A stretch of DNA of 64,000 nt from Rheinheimera sp. SA_1 (GCF_001669775.1 NZ_LXWK01000011.1:1116001-1180000); one strand, 5' to 3'. Counted from the stretch's first letter, positions 43,719 to 53,413 are shown. The notes: generated by a model from the letters alone, not told the origin. Numbers and translations are program-made.

Positions 43719-43752
43719 ATAGCTCACTGACTTGAGTTTGATAGCTCACTGA
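43719..43752. repeat. 12-bp direct repeat between S41 and response regulator genes
   Basis: ATAGCTCACTGA occurs at 43719-43730 and 43741-43752, a 22-base period (two helical turns). The second copy covers the S41 stop codon. It could be a regulator site or a slippage duplication. Confidence 0.6.
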
Positions 43753-45173
43753 ACTGTTTGCTGCCGCAATTCAATCAGTTGCAGGCTCTGTTGCAATTGA
43801 GGGTCGGCTTCAGCGCCGCCCGGCATGGCCAACGCTGTGTCGTCAAAACGGACATCCGGCTCAACACTGTGACGATGCAGTTTGCCATTAGGCCTGACCA
43901 AGATACGTGTTGCGACATAAGCCCGCAATTGTGAATGTGGCAGATTAAATAAATTCCCTTGCGCCGTCTGATTGACAAAACCTTCCGTCGGACTGCCGAG
44001 CAGCGTGGCAAATTGTTGATCCTGCGCGGCAGTGGCAAACACGATGGCGGCAGAATAAGTCCGTGGGCCAATCAACAGGTAACTTTTGCCGACAAAACGC
44101 TTATCAACCTCAAAGGGTTGTTCCCATTCAGTCCAGTCTTGCTGCAGCAGCGTGCCGGATTGGCCTTTATAACCAAACCAACCGCTGTTATGTGGGTTGA
44201 GTTTTTCCCGCAGTTGCGAGACCAACCGAAATGGTTTTTGACTGAGATAACGGCTTAAATAGCTGACGGTATCGGTATTGCCGCCGGTATTTTGCCGCAG
44301 ATCGATTAATAAAGAATGCACCTGCTGTTGTTGCATAGTGGCAAAACTTTGATCAAGAAAATCAGCAAATTCATCTTCATCCAGGTCAAAAGTGTTGAGT
44401 TGCAATAAACCTACCCCAGGCCGGACTTGCTTGTAAACATAATCCTGCCGCTTTGCGTCAACCATTTGCCAATCTTGTCCCCGTTCTAAATGCAGGGTCT
44501 GCAGGGGCTGCTGCATGGGTTTGAGTGTCACTTCAAACTGATCCTTCCAGCCAAGCGACGCCCACAAACTCAGGCCAAAACGTGACACCAGCATTTCCTG
44601 ACGCAAAGCTGCAGTTTCACCATTGCCATAGGCTTGTAATGTATCGAGTAATTGAGTAACGGGCACTTGGTTGATGCTCAGAATTTCACTACCGGCGGCG
44701 ACATGCAAACCGTCGGCTAACTGGTAGCTATGCTGCAGCAGCAAACTGCCATTTTCGGCCAACCTGAGTTGCCATGGGAAAAATAAATGGCCTTGCGACT
44801 GCAATTGCTGGTACTCAGGATAGGGCCACAACAACAGAGTATGGCCATCATTAAACGTCTGATTTAACCGCGCAATAACGGCATAAAACTCAGTACGCAG
44901 CAGTGGTTTATTAATCTGCTGCTTTAGTAGTTCTGCTTGTTGTTGGATCTGCGCCAGATCGGCGTATTCGCTAAGCTCCGGATGCCAGGCGACGACCACC
45001 TCAAGCAAATGATCGATATCGGCGTGCATCTGCTTGACGCTTAGCTGTTGCTGCGGCAAGGCCGGATTTTCCAACTCCGGGAATATTTGCAGATGAGATT
45101 GCGTACAAGCCCCCAGCCCCAGAGCAAACAGGATGATGAAGTATTTGGCGAATATTTGTGTTAGCTTTTGCAT
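43746..45173 (-). CDS. S41-family peptidase-like lipoprotein
   Basis: Start ATG 45173 is preceded by GAAGGAGACATTT, giving 475 residues; the frame is open to 45362. A lipoprotein signal ends LGLGAC with Cys23 as lipidation site. The body has a PDZ-like segment (AAGSEILSINQVPVTQLLD) and an S41/tail-protease domain: VHSLLIDLRQNTGGNTDTVSYL, then the nucleophile region GPRTYSAAIVFATA with Ser about 374. The lysine usually found downstream in C-terminal processing proteases is not evident (GSPTEGFVNQ). Thus protease, or a degenerate relative. First gene of the kinase/regulator group. Confidence 0.8.
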   Translation of the reverse strand: MQKLTQIFAKYFIILFALGLGACTQSHLQIFPELENPALPQQQLSVKQMHADIDHLLEVVVAWHPELSEYADLAQIQQQAELLKQQINKPLLRTEFYAVIARLNQTFNDGHTLLLWPYPEYQQLQSQGHLFFPWQLRLAENGSLLLQHSYQLADGLHVAAGSEILSINQVPVTQLLDTLQAYGNGETAALRQEMLVSRFGLSLWASLGWKDQFEVTLKPMQQPLQTLHLERGQDWQMVDAKRQDYVYKQVRPGVGLLQLNTFDLDEDEFADFLDQSFATMQQQQVHSLLIDLRQNTGGNTDTVSYLSRYLSQKPFRLVSQLREKLNPHNSGWFGYKGQSGTLLQQDWTEWEQPFEVDKRFVGKSYLLIGPRTYSAAIVFATAAQDQQFATLLGSPTEGFVNQTAQGNLFNLPHSQLRAYVATRILVRPNGKLHRHSVEPDVRFDDTALAMPGGAEADPQLQQSLQLIELRQQTVQ

Positions 45174-45195
45174 AAATGTCTCCTTCAAAAACCTG

Positions 45196-45232
45196 AAGTT
45201 AATGCAAAGCTTGTCGTGGTTTTGTCGTGGTT
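45196..45232 (-). promoter_or_regulatory. Predicted regulated promoter of the S41 gene
   Basis: Two perfect 11-bp direct repeats, AACCACGACAA twice on the minus strand (45232-45222 and 45221-45211), then GC-N7 and TAACTT (45201-45196). The repeat block ends nine bases before TAACTT, the layout of PhoB-type class II promoters where the box replaces the -35. Confidence 0.7.
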
Positions 45233-45436
45233 TTAATGCGGATTTATTCCACCATTGGAGGACGACGCCGGTATAAGTTTGCTGCTGTTCGCGGTTCAGT
45301 CTGACTAAAATATATCCCCCGACCTCAGATCCAAAGCCATACTGATGTCGTAACGACCACACTTTGTTTCTATTTAAGATAAATTCTGCATTTGAGCGTC
45401 AAGGCCGATGGATAATGCATTACCCGGGAGGGCCTT

Positions 45437-46930
45437 ATGCCTGTGATGATCTTAGCGTTTCGCCAACAAGCCTTTTTAATCGCCAATCTGGTGAATCTGG
45501 CGTTATTTGTGCTGACCCTGTTACTAGCTGCGCTGTTTAAAGGCTGGTTGCCTGCCTTATTGGTTGGCATCCCTTCGTTATTATTACCCTGGTTTTTGTA
45601 TCGCAGTTTTGGCGATCAATTGCTGTCTCGCCTGGCTTTTGGCATCAGTTTTATGATGTTTGCCGCTTTGCATATTCATTTATCAATGGGCAAAACCGAA
45701 CTGCATTTTGGCATTTTTGTATTGCTGGCTTTGCTGATTGCCTTTCGTGACTGGCAAGTGATCCTTGCGGCGGCGTTGGTGATTGCGGTGCATCATCTGC
45801 TGTTTATGTATTTGCAGTTCAATGGCTCGCCGGTGTATCTGGTGCCACAACAAGACGCCAACCTAGGGATTGTGGTGATCCACGCCTTGTATGTGGTGAT
45901 TGAAGCTGCAGTGCTGATCGTCATCTGCAAACGCAGTTTACGGGAAGGCATGGAAGGCCAGGCGTTGTTTGATGTGACCGATCAGTTGGTCAGCGCCGAT
46001 CAAAAAATTGCCATTGCCAGTCGCGCTCAGGACATTAACTCCAGACTGGTTAATAAATTTAATAAGGTCCTCAGTACCTTAGCGCAAACCGTTGCCACTA
46101 TTGAATCCTCTGTACAAGAGCTCAGCCACGAAAGTGTCAATCTGCTCAATGAAGGCCATCAACTGACCGATAACCTGGCCAGCAAACAGCAAGCCGTGGA
46201 GCGGATAGCCGATGCCACAAAACAGATGTCGGTCGGAATTGCCGAAGCAGTCCGGCTGTCGCAGTCGATGCTGGAAACTGCCGGTCAGGCCAGCAGCTCG
46301 GCCGATTCGGGACGAAAAGCAGTCACCGCCACTATTGGCGCTATCGATACGCTGACCGGCACCTTGCAAGGCTCCCGCGACAAAGTGCATCAAATGGCCA
46401 ACTCCACCAACGAAATCAAAACTGTGTTGGAAGTGATCCAGAGCATCGCCGAGCAAACCAATCTATTGGCCCTTAATGCTGCGATTGAAGCGGCCAGAGC
46501 CGGTGAACAAGGCCGTGGTTTTGCTGTGGTGGCCGACGAAGTACGTACCCTGGCTTCCAGAACCCATGGTTCGACCAATGAAATCAAACAAATGATTGCA
46601 CGGTTGGTGCAAGGCAGCCAGGATTCGGTAGAAGCAGTGGATGAATGCCTGACGCAAATTCAGACCACCATCGGCTACGCCCGGCAAAGTGATGAAGTAT
46701 TAGATACCATTCGCCGGCAAGCTGGCCAGGTCGAGCAAACGGCGCAGCAAATGACTGCTACTTTGCAGCAACAGGACCAATCGAGTCAGCAAATTGATCG
46801 CAGCGTGCAGCAGCTCAGTCAGATGAGTGAAAGTCAGTATGAACAAGGACAAAAAGTACTGAAAAGCGCCGATCATGTCAGTCAAATCAGTTTGTTATTA
46901 AAAGAAGAAGCCAACAGGTTCAGCCATTGA
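45437..46930 (+). CDS. Methyl-accepting chemotaxis protein with polytopic His-rich sensor
   Basis: A 497-residue chemoreceptor. The first 190 residues are about six membrane helices with almost no periplasmic domain; they contain H79, H81, E88, H90, an RDW at 104-106 and H119/H120, arranged as could suit a metal, haem or proton sensor. No clear HAMP follows; the signalling domain (about 260-490) has the hairpin tip [23 protein letters not shown] (split across the highly conserved core). GGAGGG precedes the start. Signals to CheA/CheW encoded elsewhere. Confidence 0.9.
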   Translation: MPVMILAFRQQAFLIANLVNLALFVLTLLLAALFKGWLPALLVGIPSLLLPWFLYRSFGDQLLSRLAFGISFMMFAALHIHLSMGKTELHFGIFVLLALLIAFRDWQVILAAALVIAVHHLLFMYLQFNGSPVYLVPQQDANLGIVVIHALYVVIEAAVLIVICKRSLREGMEGQALFDVTDQLVSADQKIAIASRAQDINSRLVNKFNKVLSTLAQTVATIESSVQELSHESVNLLNEGHQLTDNLASKQQAVERIADATKQMSVGIAEAVRLSQSMLETAGQASSSADSGRKAVTATIGAIDTLTGTLQGSRDKVHQMANSTNEIKTVLEVIQSIAEQTNLLALNAAIEAARAGEQGRGFAVVADEVRTLASRTHGSTNEIKQMIARLVQGSQDSVEAVDECLTQIQTTIGYARQSDEVLDTIRRQAGQVEQTAQQMTATLQQQDQSSQQIDRSVQQLSQMSESQYEQGQKVLKSADHVSQISLLLKEEANRFSH

Positions 46931-46964
46931 TGGTTGCAGTCTGTCGACGAACAGCGAAGTTGTG

Positions 46965-47504
46965 ATGCTACAAAAATCAGGGTTGGCATCAGTAAAACCG
47001 CAGGCTTTTGGTTGGGCATTATTGCTGCTGTGGCTGGTGGCAAGTTCGGTGTTGCTGTTTAGGTTTGGTCAAAGCGATTATGGCGAGTTTGATCCCAAAC
47101 TTCAGTTGCAGCAGCACCCGACCAAGCTCAGTGATTTCATTGAGCTTAGCGCTGCCAGACCCGGGGAAACCATCTTATTGCATGTGCTGGATCCGGCATG
47201 TCGCTGTGCGGCTTTGGCGGAGGATCATATAGCCCAGCTGCAACCTTCACTGCAAAACTTACCCAAATTGCGACAATTAGCACTGACCCCATTGTTATTG
47301 CAACAAGCCGGTATTGCGGTTCCGGCGACGCCGATGATTGTTGTGCTTCGTGATCAGCAACTGATTTACAGCGGCCCTTATGCCAGTGGCCCCGCCTGCA
47401 GTATCGGCGATTCCCTGCTGGACCAGGTGCTGCAACAAAAGCTGCAGACCCCCGCCAGCTGGTTAAACAGTGAAACTGCGGCTTGTCGGTGTCTGACTCG
47501 CTGA
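46965..47504 (+). CDS. DUF6436-like single-pass membrane protein
   Basis: About 179 residues from ATG 46965 (a GTG lies one codon earlier). One membrane helix (about 16-34) is followed by a thioredoxin-like periplasmic domain: strand ETILLHVLDPACRCAALAEDHI, then PATPMIVVLRDQQLIYSGPYASGPAC. The CRC in place of CxxC, and further Cys pairs at the C-terminus (AACRCL), suggest redox or metal chemistry, but this is inference. It follows the chemoreceptor by 34 bases and may be co-transcribed. Confidence 0.6.
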   Translation: MLQKSGLASVKPQAFGWALLLLWLVASSVLLFRFGQSDYGEFDPKLQLQQHPTKLSDFIELSAARPGETILLHVLDPACRCAALAEDHIAQLQPSLQNLPKLRQLALTPLLLQQAGIAVPATPMIVVLRDQQLIYSGPYASGPACSIGDSLLDQVLQQKLQTPASWLNSETAACRCLTR

Positions 47505-47725
47505 ATTACTTCATGATCATTTGTCAGAGTGCCGGATGCAGGCTTTTCCGGCTGCACTATTGCTCACTTTTTTAATTGATCGGTGCACCAGTGTTGCTTA
47601 CACCATAGTTCTGCGGCTATTCCAGATATTGCTCCGCAATCGCATCAACTGTTACGCTGCTGTGAACACAACGTGCGCAGCCGACAATCTGATTGTTGCC
47701 CGCAAAAATGGTTTTCAGAGGTTCC

Positions 47726-48145
47726 ATGCAACCAGAACTGCAGACTCGATTTAACAGCTACCCGCCGCAAGCCCAACAGCAGTTGGAAGCTATCCGTCAG
47801 CTCATTCTGACGGTTGCAGCGGAACAAGCGCTGGGCTATGTCGAAGAAAGTATAAAATGGGGTGAAGCGAGTTTCCTGGTGAAAGGTGGTACTGCTATCC
47901 GCATCGACTGGAAAGCCAAAGACCCTGAGTTCGTAAAACTGTTTTTCCATTGTCAGACGCGGTTAGTTGAAACATTCAGAGAGATTTACCCGGCTGAATT
48001 GCGCTATGAAGGCAATAGAGCAGTACTGGTTCCTTTAACCGCCAACATCCAACATTTGCCGCTCGCGCACTGCATTTTATTGGCAATGCGATACCATCAG
48101 CTGAAACATTTGCCGTTACTTGGAGCCTCGCCAGGTGATCACTGA
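47726..48145 (+). CDS. DUF1801 (YdhG-like) domain protein
   Basis: A 139-residue protein; AGAGG precedes ATG 47726, and the frame is open to 47693. The pattern YPPQAQQQLEAIRQLIL, EESIKWGEASFLVKGGTAIRIDWKAK and FVKLFFHCQT fits the DUF1801 fold, an alpha/beta domain of unknown function related to iron-chaperone-like YdhG proteins. The next acetyltransferase gene follows within 17 bases. Confidence 0.72.
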   Translation: MQPELQTRFNSYPPQAQQQLEAIRQLILTVAAEQALGYVEESIKWGEASFLVKGGTAIRIDWKAKDPEFVKLFFHCQTRLVETFREIYPAELRYEGNRAVLVPLTANIQHLPLAHCILLAMRYHQLKHLPLLGASPGDH

Positions 48146-48161
48146 TCTTTTGATACAACCG

Positions 48162-48674
48162 ATGCTTAAAACCAACCGCCTGCACCTTCGTCCTTTTACA
48201 CAGGAAGATGCCAAGACTGTCCAGCTACTGGCCGGTGACAAGCGGATTGCACAGATGACCCAAACCATTCCCCATCCTTATCCGGATGGCACAGCAGAAA
48301 ACTGGATCGCGGGACATGCGGCAGCGTTCCGGCAAAAAACCGAGATTGTCTTTGCTATCGAACTGCAGTCATCAACCCAGCTGATTGGCGCTGTCAGCCT
48401 GCTGCATATCGACAAAAATCACAGTAGTGCAGAAATCGGCTACTGGCTCGGCGTGCCTTATTGGGGTCAGGGTTACGCCACAGAAGCTTTGTTACGGCTG
48501 CTGCAATTTGCGCAAGATGATCTGCAATTGCGGCAATTTTTCGGGCAGTGTTTTGCCAACAACGTTGCATCGGCAAAAGTGTTGAAAAAAGCTGGTTTGG
48601 TGCAGCAGGATTTGAGCGAACAGATCAACAACATCGGTGTGGAAGAACAGCAGCTTTTTTTCAGACTCGGCTAA
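48162..48674 (+). CDS. GNAT-family N-acetyltransferase (RimJ/RimL type)
   Basis: From ATG 48162 the product is 170 residues and begins MLKTNRLHLRPFTQED, the usual start of RimJ/RimL-like acetyltransferases. Acetyl-CoA motif A reads IGYWLGVPYWGQGYATEALLRLL and motif B has NVASAKVLKKAGL. A TTG at 48120 is a less likely start inside the preceding gene. Substrate (N-terminal amine of a protein or a small amine) is unknown. Confidence 0.82.
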   Translation: MLKTNRLHLRPFTQEDAKTVQLLAGDKRIAQMTQTIPHPYPDGTAENWIAGHAAAFRQKTEIVFAIELQSSTQLIGAVSLLHIDKNHSSAEIGYWLGVPYWGQGYATEALLRLLQFAQDDLQLRQFFGQCFANNVASAKVLKKAGLVQQDLSEQINNIGVEEQQLFFRLG

Positions 48675-48692
48675 ACATCTGCGAGCAATGCA

Positions 48693-48851
48693 TTATTTTT
48701 CGTGAGATTTTTCAGCAACTTGACGTTCAAACCAGCGCTCCAACCAGGTCTTTTTGCCACGAAAGAACTGCCAGAAGTTAACGGCAGCAAAACCTTCGGT
48801 CAAAAAGCCAACCACTGCAATCAACGCGAATAACAGCACTAAGATATCCAT
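48693..48851 (-). CDS. Small 52-residue membrane protein, unknown
   Basis: An open frame not flagged by length thresholds: MDILVLLFALIAVVGFLTEG forms one membrane helix, followed by FAAVNFWQFFRGKKTWLERW and a charged tail ending EKSHEK. The hydrophobic helix plus amphipathic Trp/Arg-rich stretch is a coherent small-protein design. No strong ribosome site is seen. It lies just downstream of rnpB on the same strand, past the rnpB terminator. Confidence 0.5.
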   Translation of the reverse strand: MDILVLLFALIAVVGFLTEGFAAVNFWQFFRGKKTWLERWFERQVAEKSHEK

Positions 48852-48980
48852 TTCTAATGACTTTGTAGTAAGGGTTTGCCTAAAACTATCACAGCCTTTT
48901 AAATTCGAATAGACCGGATAGGCGGTTAAGGCTTTACTGATCCGCTAAAACGGAAATGATTGACATGTAACGCACAAATA

Positions 48981-49012
48981 AAAAAACCGGCAGTATAACC
49001 TGCCGGTTTTTT
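48981..49012 (-). terminator. Terminator of rnpB
   Basis: AAAAAACCGGCAG and CTGCCGGTTTTTT pair in a 13-bp stem with a six-base loop; the minus strand ends in a T-run. Confidence 0.93.
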
Positions 49013-49021
49013 CCTTGAATG

Positions 49022-49392
<371 letters not shown>

Positions 49393-49399
49393 GGCGCGC

Positions 49400-49405
49400 A
49401 TTATA
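49400..49405 (-). promoter_or_regulatory. -10 element of rnpB
   Basis: A consensus TATAAT on the minus strand, seven to eight bases before the predicted RNA start. The following GCGCGCC is a GC-rich discriminator typical of stringently controlled stable RNA promoters. The -35 is weak. Confidence 0.75.
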
Positions 49406-49629
49406 CGCCAAAACGCTGTGCTGACCAGTAAAAGCTTGCCATGCTGATTTCACAGCCATTTACCATCGCTGTTGCAGCTGTCTTCATTGCTTCCTGTTGA
49501 AAAACCTCAGCAGAGTCGGTAAGTTCAGACTTATCCAACATGCATCGAGCAAAAAAAGGCGACACTGCATGAAATCGACTTTTTTCAGATGTTCACTGCT
49601 TTTAAACGCTCGTTAAAGGAAAAACAACC

Positions 49630-50823
49630 ATGCAACTGTCCGACATCGTCATCTTAAGTGGAGCCCGCACGCCAATTGGCAGTTTTGGTGGCGCGCTGGC
49701 GAGTCAAAGTCCGGCGCAGTTGGGCACTGTGGCGGCAACTGCGGCAATCAGCCGGGCCGGCGTAGACGCAGCTGCGGTAGATCTAGCGGTATTTGGTCAT
49801 ATCATCACAACCAATAGCGACGATGTATATTTAGCCCGGCAAATCGCACTACAAACTGGCATGGCAGCCAGCAGCAATGCTTTTCAAGTCAACCGGCTTT
49901 GTGGCTCAGGCTTGCAGGCGATTATCAGTGCGGCGCAACAACTGCTGCTGGGTGATGGCCAGCTGGCGCTTTGTGGTGGCGCTGAATCGATGAGTCAGGG
50001 CGCATTTTTATTGCCCGGCGTGCGAAAAGGCTTGCGCGTCGGACATGCCGCAGTAACAGATCTAACCCTCGGCATTTTGACCGATCCTTTTGGCAGTGGT
50101 CATATGGGCATCACCGCTGAAAATATCGCAGCCAAATATGGTTTTACGCGCAACCAACTGGATGAATTTGCGCTGGAAAGTCAGCAACGGGCAGCAAAAG
50201 CGCATCAAGCCGGTTATTTTACTGAGCAAATCGTCGCTGTGCCGTTGTCGGGCAAAACCGGTACTGAGCCAACCTTGATTACAACAGACGAACATATCCG
50301 CCCAGGCACTACGCTACAAAGTCTGAGCCAGCTAAAACCAGCGTTCCAAGCCAACGGCATGGTGACTGCCGGCAACGCTTCTGGCCTCAACGATGGCGCC
50401 GCGGCATTAATTCTGGCCACAACGCAATATGCCAACAGCCAAGGCCTCAGCCCGAAAGCGCGGCTCGTCGGCTACAGCATGGCCGGGGTCGAACCCTCTT
50501 TGATGGGGCTTGGACCCATTCCGGCGGTACAACAACTGCTGGCAAAAACCGGCTTAGCGCTTGGTAATATTGATGTGATTGAATCGAACGAAGCTTTTGC
50601 CGCGCAAGCGCTGGCGGTCAGTCAGACGCTGGGGTTTGATCCTGCAAAGGTAAACCCAAATGGTGGCGCTATTGCATTGGGGCACCCGGTCGGCGCGACC
50701 GGTGCAATATTGTTGGTGAAGACTTTGTATGAGCTTGAACGCATCGACGGCCAATTTGGCCTGGTGACTTTGTGTATCGGCGGAGGTCAGGGCATCGCCT
50801 TACTGGTGGAACGCTGCAGCTAA
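49630..50823 (+). CDS. Thiolase (acetyl-CoA C-acyltransferase)
   Basis: A 397-residue type II thiolase making or cleaving 3-ketoacyl-CoA. The nucleophilic Cys lies in NRLCGSGLQAI (about residue 90), the His/Asn site in NEAFAAQAL, the second His in GGAIALGHPVGATGA, and the second Cys in TLCIGGGQG. AAAGGA precedes the start. Stand-alone location means it may serve acetoacetyl-CoA synthesis, PHA metabolism or degradation; specificity is not readable. Confidence 0.93.
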   Translation: MQLSDIVILSGARTPIGSFGGALASQSPAQLGTVAATAAISRAGVDAAAVDLAVFGHIITTNSDDVYLARQIALQTGMAASSNAFQVNRLCGSGLQAIISAAQQLLLGDGQLALCGGAESMSQGAFLLPGVRKGLRVGHAAVTDLTLGILTDPFGSGHMGITAENIAAKYGFTRNQLDEFALESQQRAAKAHQAGYFTEQIVAVPLSGKTGTEPTLITTDEHIRPGTTLQSLSQLKPAFQANGMVTAGNASGLNDGAAALILATTQYANSQGLSPKARLVGYSMAGVEPSLMGLGPIPAVQQLLAKTGLALGNIDVIESNEAFAAQALAVSQTLGFDPAKVNPNGGAIALGHPVGATGAILLVKTLYELERIDGQFGLVTLCIGGGQGIALLVERCS

Positions 50824-50833
50824 ACCCTGTTGT

Positions 50834-51316
50834 TTATTTCGGAAGTTGCGTCCGGTCCAGCTGCATCGGGTTAAACCACACTCCATGCATTTGCTGCATC
50901 GGCGCTGTGCGGACAAATCCAAGCGCCTGATACACCGGTACCGCATTATTGGACGAATTCACGGTATAACTTCCGGGGTTGCCCTGAGCTTCACAATACA
51001 ACATCGCCTGCACCCAAAGCTTGCGGGCTAAGCCCTGGCCTTGCCACGTTTCATCGATAAACAAATGATATAAATGGCTCTGGTTGCGCATGCCAATACA
51101 GCCGATGATTTCAGCGCCTGTTGCACCGGCGTGCTCTGCCACAAAATAATCAAATCCTTGTTCGAAAAAACCTTCGATCGCGGCCTGGTTATTAGCGTTC
51201 AAAAAATGTCGGGTTGCCTCGACGCTAAATTCCGGAGTAATAAATTTAATAGCTAAGTTTTTGATTAAATTTGCAATACCCTCGGCATCACTGCTTGATG
51301 CTTTGCGGATTTCCAT
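50834..51316 (-). CDS. GNAT-family N-acetyltransferase
   Basis: ATG 51316, after AAGGAAAAAACG, gives 160 residues starting MEIRKASSSDAEGIANLI; the frame is open to 51445. Motif A is HLYHLFIDETWQGQGLARKLW, and NSSNNAVPVYQALGF is the C-terminal CoA/dimer motif. Substrate unknown. Convergent with the thiolase, ten bases apart. Confidence 0.82.
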   Translation of the reverse strand: MEIRKASSSDAEGIANLIKNLAIKFITPEFSVEATRHFLNANNQAAIEGFFEQGFDYFVAEHAGATGAEIIGCIGMRNQSHLYHLFIDETWQGQGLARKLWVQAMLYCEAQGNPGSYTVNSSNNAVPVYQALGFVRTAPMQQMHGVWFNPMQLDRTQLPK

Positions 51317-51784
51317 GAACGTTTTTTCCTTAAAATCGCTGCGTTTATGTGATTGTTCAGTCATGTTAAAAGATATCGCTGTTTGTTCGCTTAGCGCAAC
51401 CGGCACCACAGAAAACCATGTTAATGATGTCGCCGCACTGTACACTCGTCGTCCTGGTATTGCTGCTGAACGTTTGTTGCTGGAGTTTAAGGGATGTGAG
51501 GGCTAGCGTGAGCATGTGATAACCTGTATCCGGCAATTTAGATTGTCAGCGCAAGACTAGTCATCCAGGCGCCGCCTCTCTCAGTATTTTTGTCATTACC
51601 AATCAAATGCAACTGACAGATTTTCTTTTAAAATAAACAATTTACAACATATCTCAAACCTAACGCAGTTATACTCGCAACCGTTATAAAAACGACATTT
51701 ACGCTGTTTTACCTTCATCCGCATCCACCGTGAATCGAGTTGGTTAATTCAGCATCTTTAGGCGACCACAGGAGTGAATATTCG
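51317..51784. other. Intergenic region before the second chemoreceptor
   Basis: This 468-base gap separates divergent genes. I see no terminator, repeat or convincing sigma-28 element. An open frame on the plus strand at 51261-51506 is mostly antisense to the acetyltransferase. The part at 51600-51680 is AT-rich and probably carries the chemoreceptor promoter, but no clear -35/-10 pair stands out. Confidence 0.4.
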
Positions 51785-53407
51785 ATGTTAAGAAGTCTAA
51801 AAATTGGCAAAAGGTTAACCATCGGATTCAGCCTATTGGTGCTGATCAGTATCGTTGTCGGCGCTTCTTCGTTTTACCGGCTGGTAGAAATCAAATCAAA
51901 TCTATCCAATCTGGCAGAACGCCGGTTACCAGCCGCTTTGTTAGTCGGGAAAATGAATAGCGAATTCCTGTTGATCCGCTTACAGCTCGCCAATTTGCTG
52001 ATTGCCAAAGCCGATAGTGATAAAGGCCCGCTACAGGATGCATTATCTCAAGCGGTGCGGCAGTATAACGACACTTCGACCCAGGCCGCCGAGCTCCATA
52101 AAACAGCAGCCGGCAGAGCGACCTTTGAACAAGTTTTAACGGCCAAAATCAAATTTGATGCGCTATACGCCGAACTGATGGTGCTGATTAATAGCAATAA
52201 AATCGACGAAGCCTTGCAGTTCAGGCAAGCAAATTTTACCGATGCAGCCCGTGATGTCACAACAGCGCTGGTAGAGCTGGCAGATTACCAGCGTTTAACC
52301 GGCATTAAGCAAGCAGAAGCAGGTGAACACAGTATTTTCCTGGCCGAAATGACTGCATTGCTCGCCGTCATTTTTGCGATGGTTTTTGGTGCAACTCTGG
52401 CGGTGCTGATTACCCGAAGTCTGGTACGCCCGATCGAAACCGCTGTGGTGGCTAGCCAGGCTATCGCTGCCGGTGATTTGAGTTTTCACTTTACTGATGA
52501 AGCTCCGGACGAAGCCGGTGTTTTGGTCCGGGCTATGGTGACCATGCAAAAGCAACTGCAAAGTACTCTGGACGATATCAATAAATCAGCGTCACAGTTG
52601 ACCGTCACTTCAGAAGAGTTAAGTGTAGTGACCGAAAGTTCAGCGCATACCATGCAACAGCAAAGTGCCGAACTCGACATGGCTGCAACTGCCGTGACTG
52701 AACTCACCACGGCCATTGAAGAAGTCGCACGCAGCGCCGCAGCGACCTCTGATAATTCGACCCAGGCCGATAAAACCTCGCAGCAAGGGCATCAGAAAGT
52801 CAATTCGACCATCCAATCCATTCAATCCCTTGAGGGAGATATTCAGCTGTCACGGGCGGATATTATTCAATTATCCGAACATGTAAATGAAATCGGCAAG
52901 GTACTGGACGTGATCCGGGCGATCGCCGAACAAACCAATTTATTAGCGCTGAACGCCGCGATTGAAGCCGCCAGAGCCGGCGAAAGTGGCCGTGGTTTTG
53001 CGGTGGTCGCCGATGAAGTCCGGGCTTTGGCCCATCGTACCCAACAATCAACCAAGATGATTGAGCAAACCATCAAAACGGTGCAGGCCGGCACCCAAAA
53101 AACCGTGGTGACGATGGAGCAAAGTAGTGAGCGCGCCACCCAGACGTTAAAACTGGCAATGGAAGCCGGTGCTGCACTGAAGTTGATTACACAATCAATT
53201 GGTCAGATCAGCGACCAGAATATGACTATCGCCAGCGCCGCCGAACAACAGGCAACGGTAGCGCGGGAAGTCGACAAAAACTTAATTAATATTAAAGATT
53301 TGTCAGCTCAGACTTCGGCAGGTGCTGATGAAACCAAGGCTTCCAGTATCGAACTGGCTAAGTTAGCCGAGCATCTGAGCGATTTAGTTAAACAATTTAA
53401 GGTATAA
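51785..53407 (+). CDS. Methyl-accepting chemotaxis protein, classical topology
   Basis: A 540-residue chemoreceptor starting [15 protein letters not shown], with AGGAG upstream of ATG 51785. A membrane helix (about 10-32) is followed by a periplasmic four-helix-bundle sensor (about 33-185), a second helix (about 190-212), a HAMP domain beginning [16 protein letters not shown], and a signalling domain with [18 protein letters not shown]. Ligand unknown. Confidence 0.93.
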   Translation: MLRSLKIGKRLTIGFSLLVLISIVVGASSFYRLVEIKSNLSNLAERRLPAALLVGKMNSEFLLIRLQLANLLIAKADSDKGPLQDALSQAVRQYNDTSTQAAELHKTAAGRATFEQVLTAKIKFDALYAELMVLINSNKIDEALQFRQANFTDAARDVTTALVELADYQRLTGIKQAEAGEHSIFLAEMTALLAVIFAMVFGATLAVLITRSLVRPIETAVVASQAIAAGDLSFHFTDEAPDEAGVLVRAMVTMQKQLQSTLDDINKSASQLTVTSEELSVVTESSAHTMQQQSAELDMAATAVTELTTAIEEVARSAAATSDNSTQADKTSQQGHQKVNSTIQSIQSLEGDIQLSRADIIQLSEHVNEIGKVLDVIRAIAEQTNLLALNAAIEAARAGESGRGFAVVADEVRALAHRTQQSTKMIEQTIKTVQAGTQKTVVTMEQSSERATQTLKLAMEAGAALKLITQSIGQISDQNMTIASAAEQQATVAREVDKNLINIKDLSAQTSAGADETKASSIELAKLAEHLSDLVKQFKV

Positions 53408-53413
53408 AAGTGT

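Noticed and set aside
45385-45420. Sigma-28 promoter for the first chemoreceptor
   Set aside because: GCCGATGG resembles the -10, but no TAAA-type -35 stands at the needed distance.
51261-51506. Plus-strand frame of 81 residues before the second chemoreceptor
   Set aside because: It overlaps the acetyltransferase start and shows no family features.
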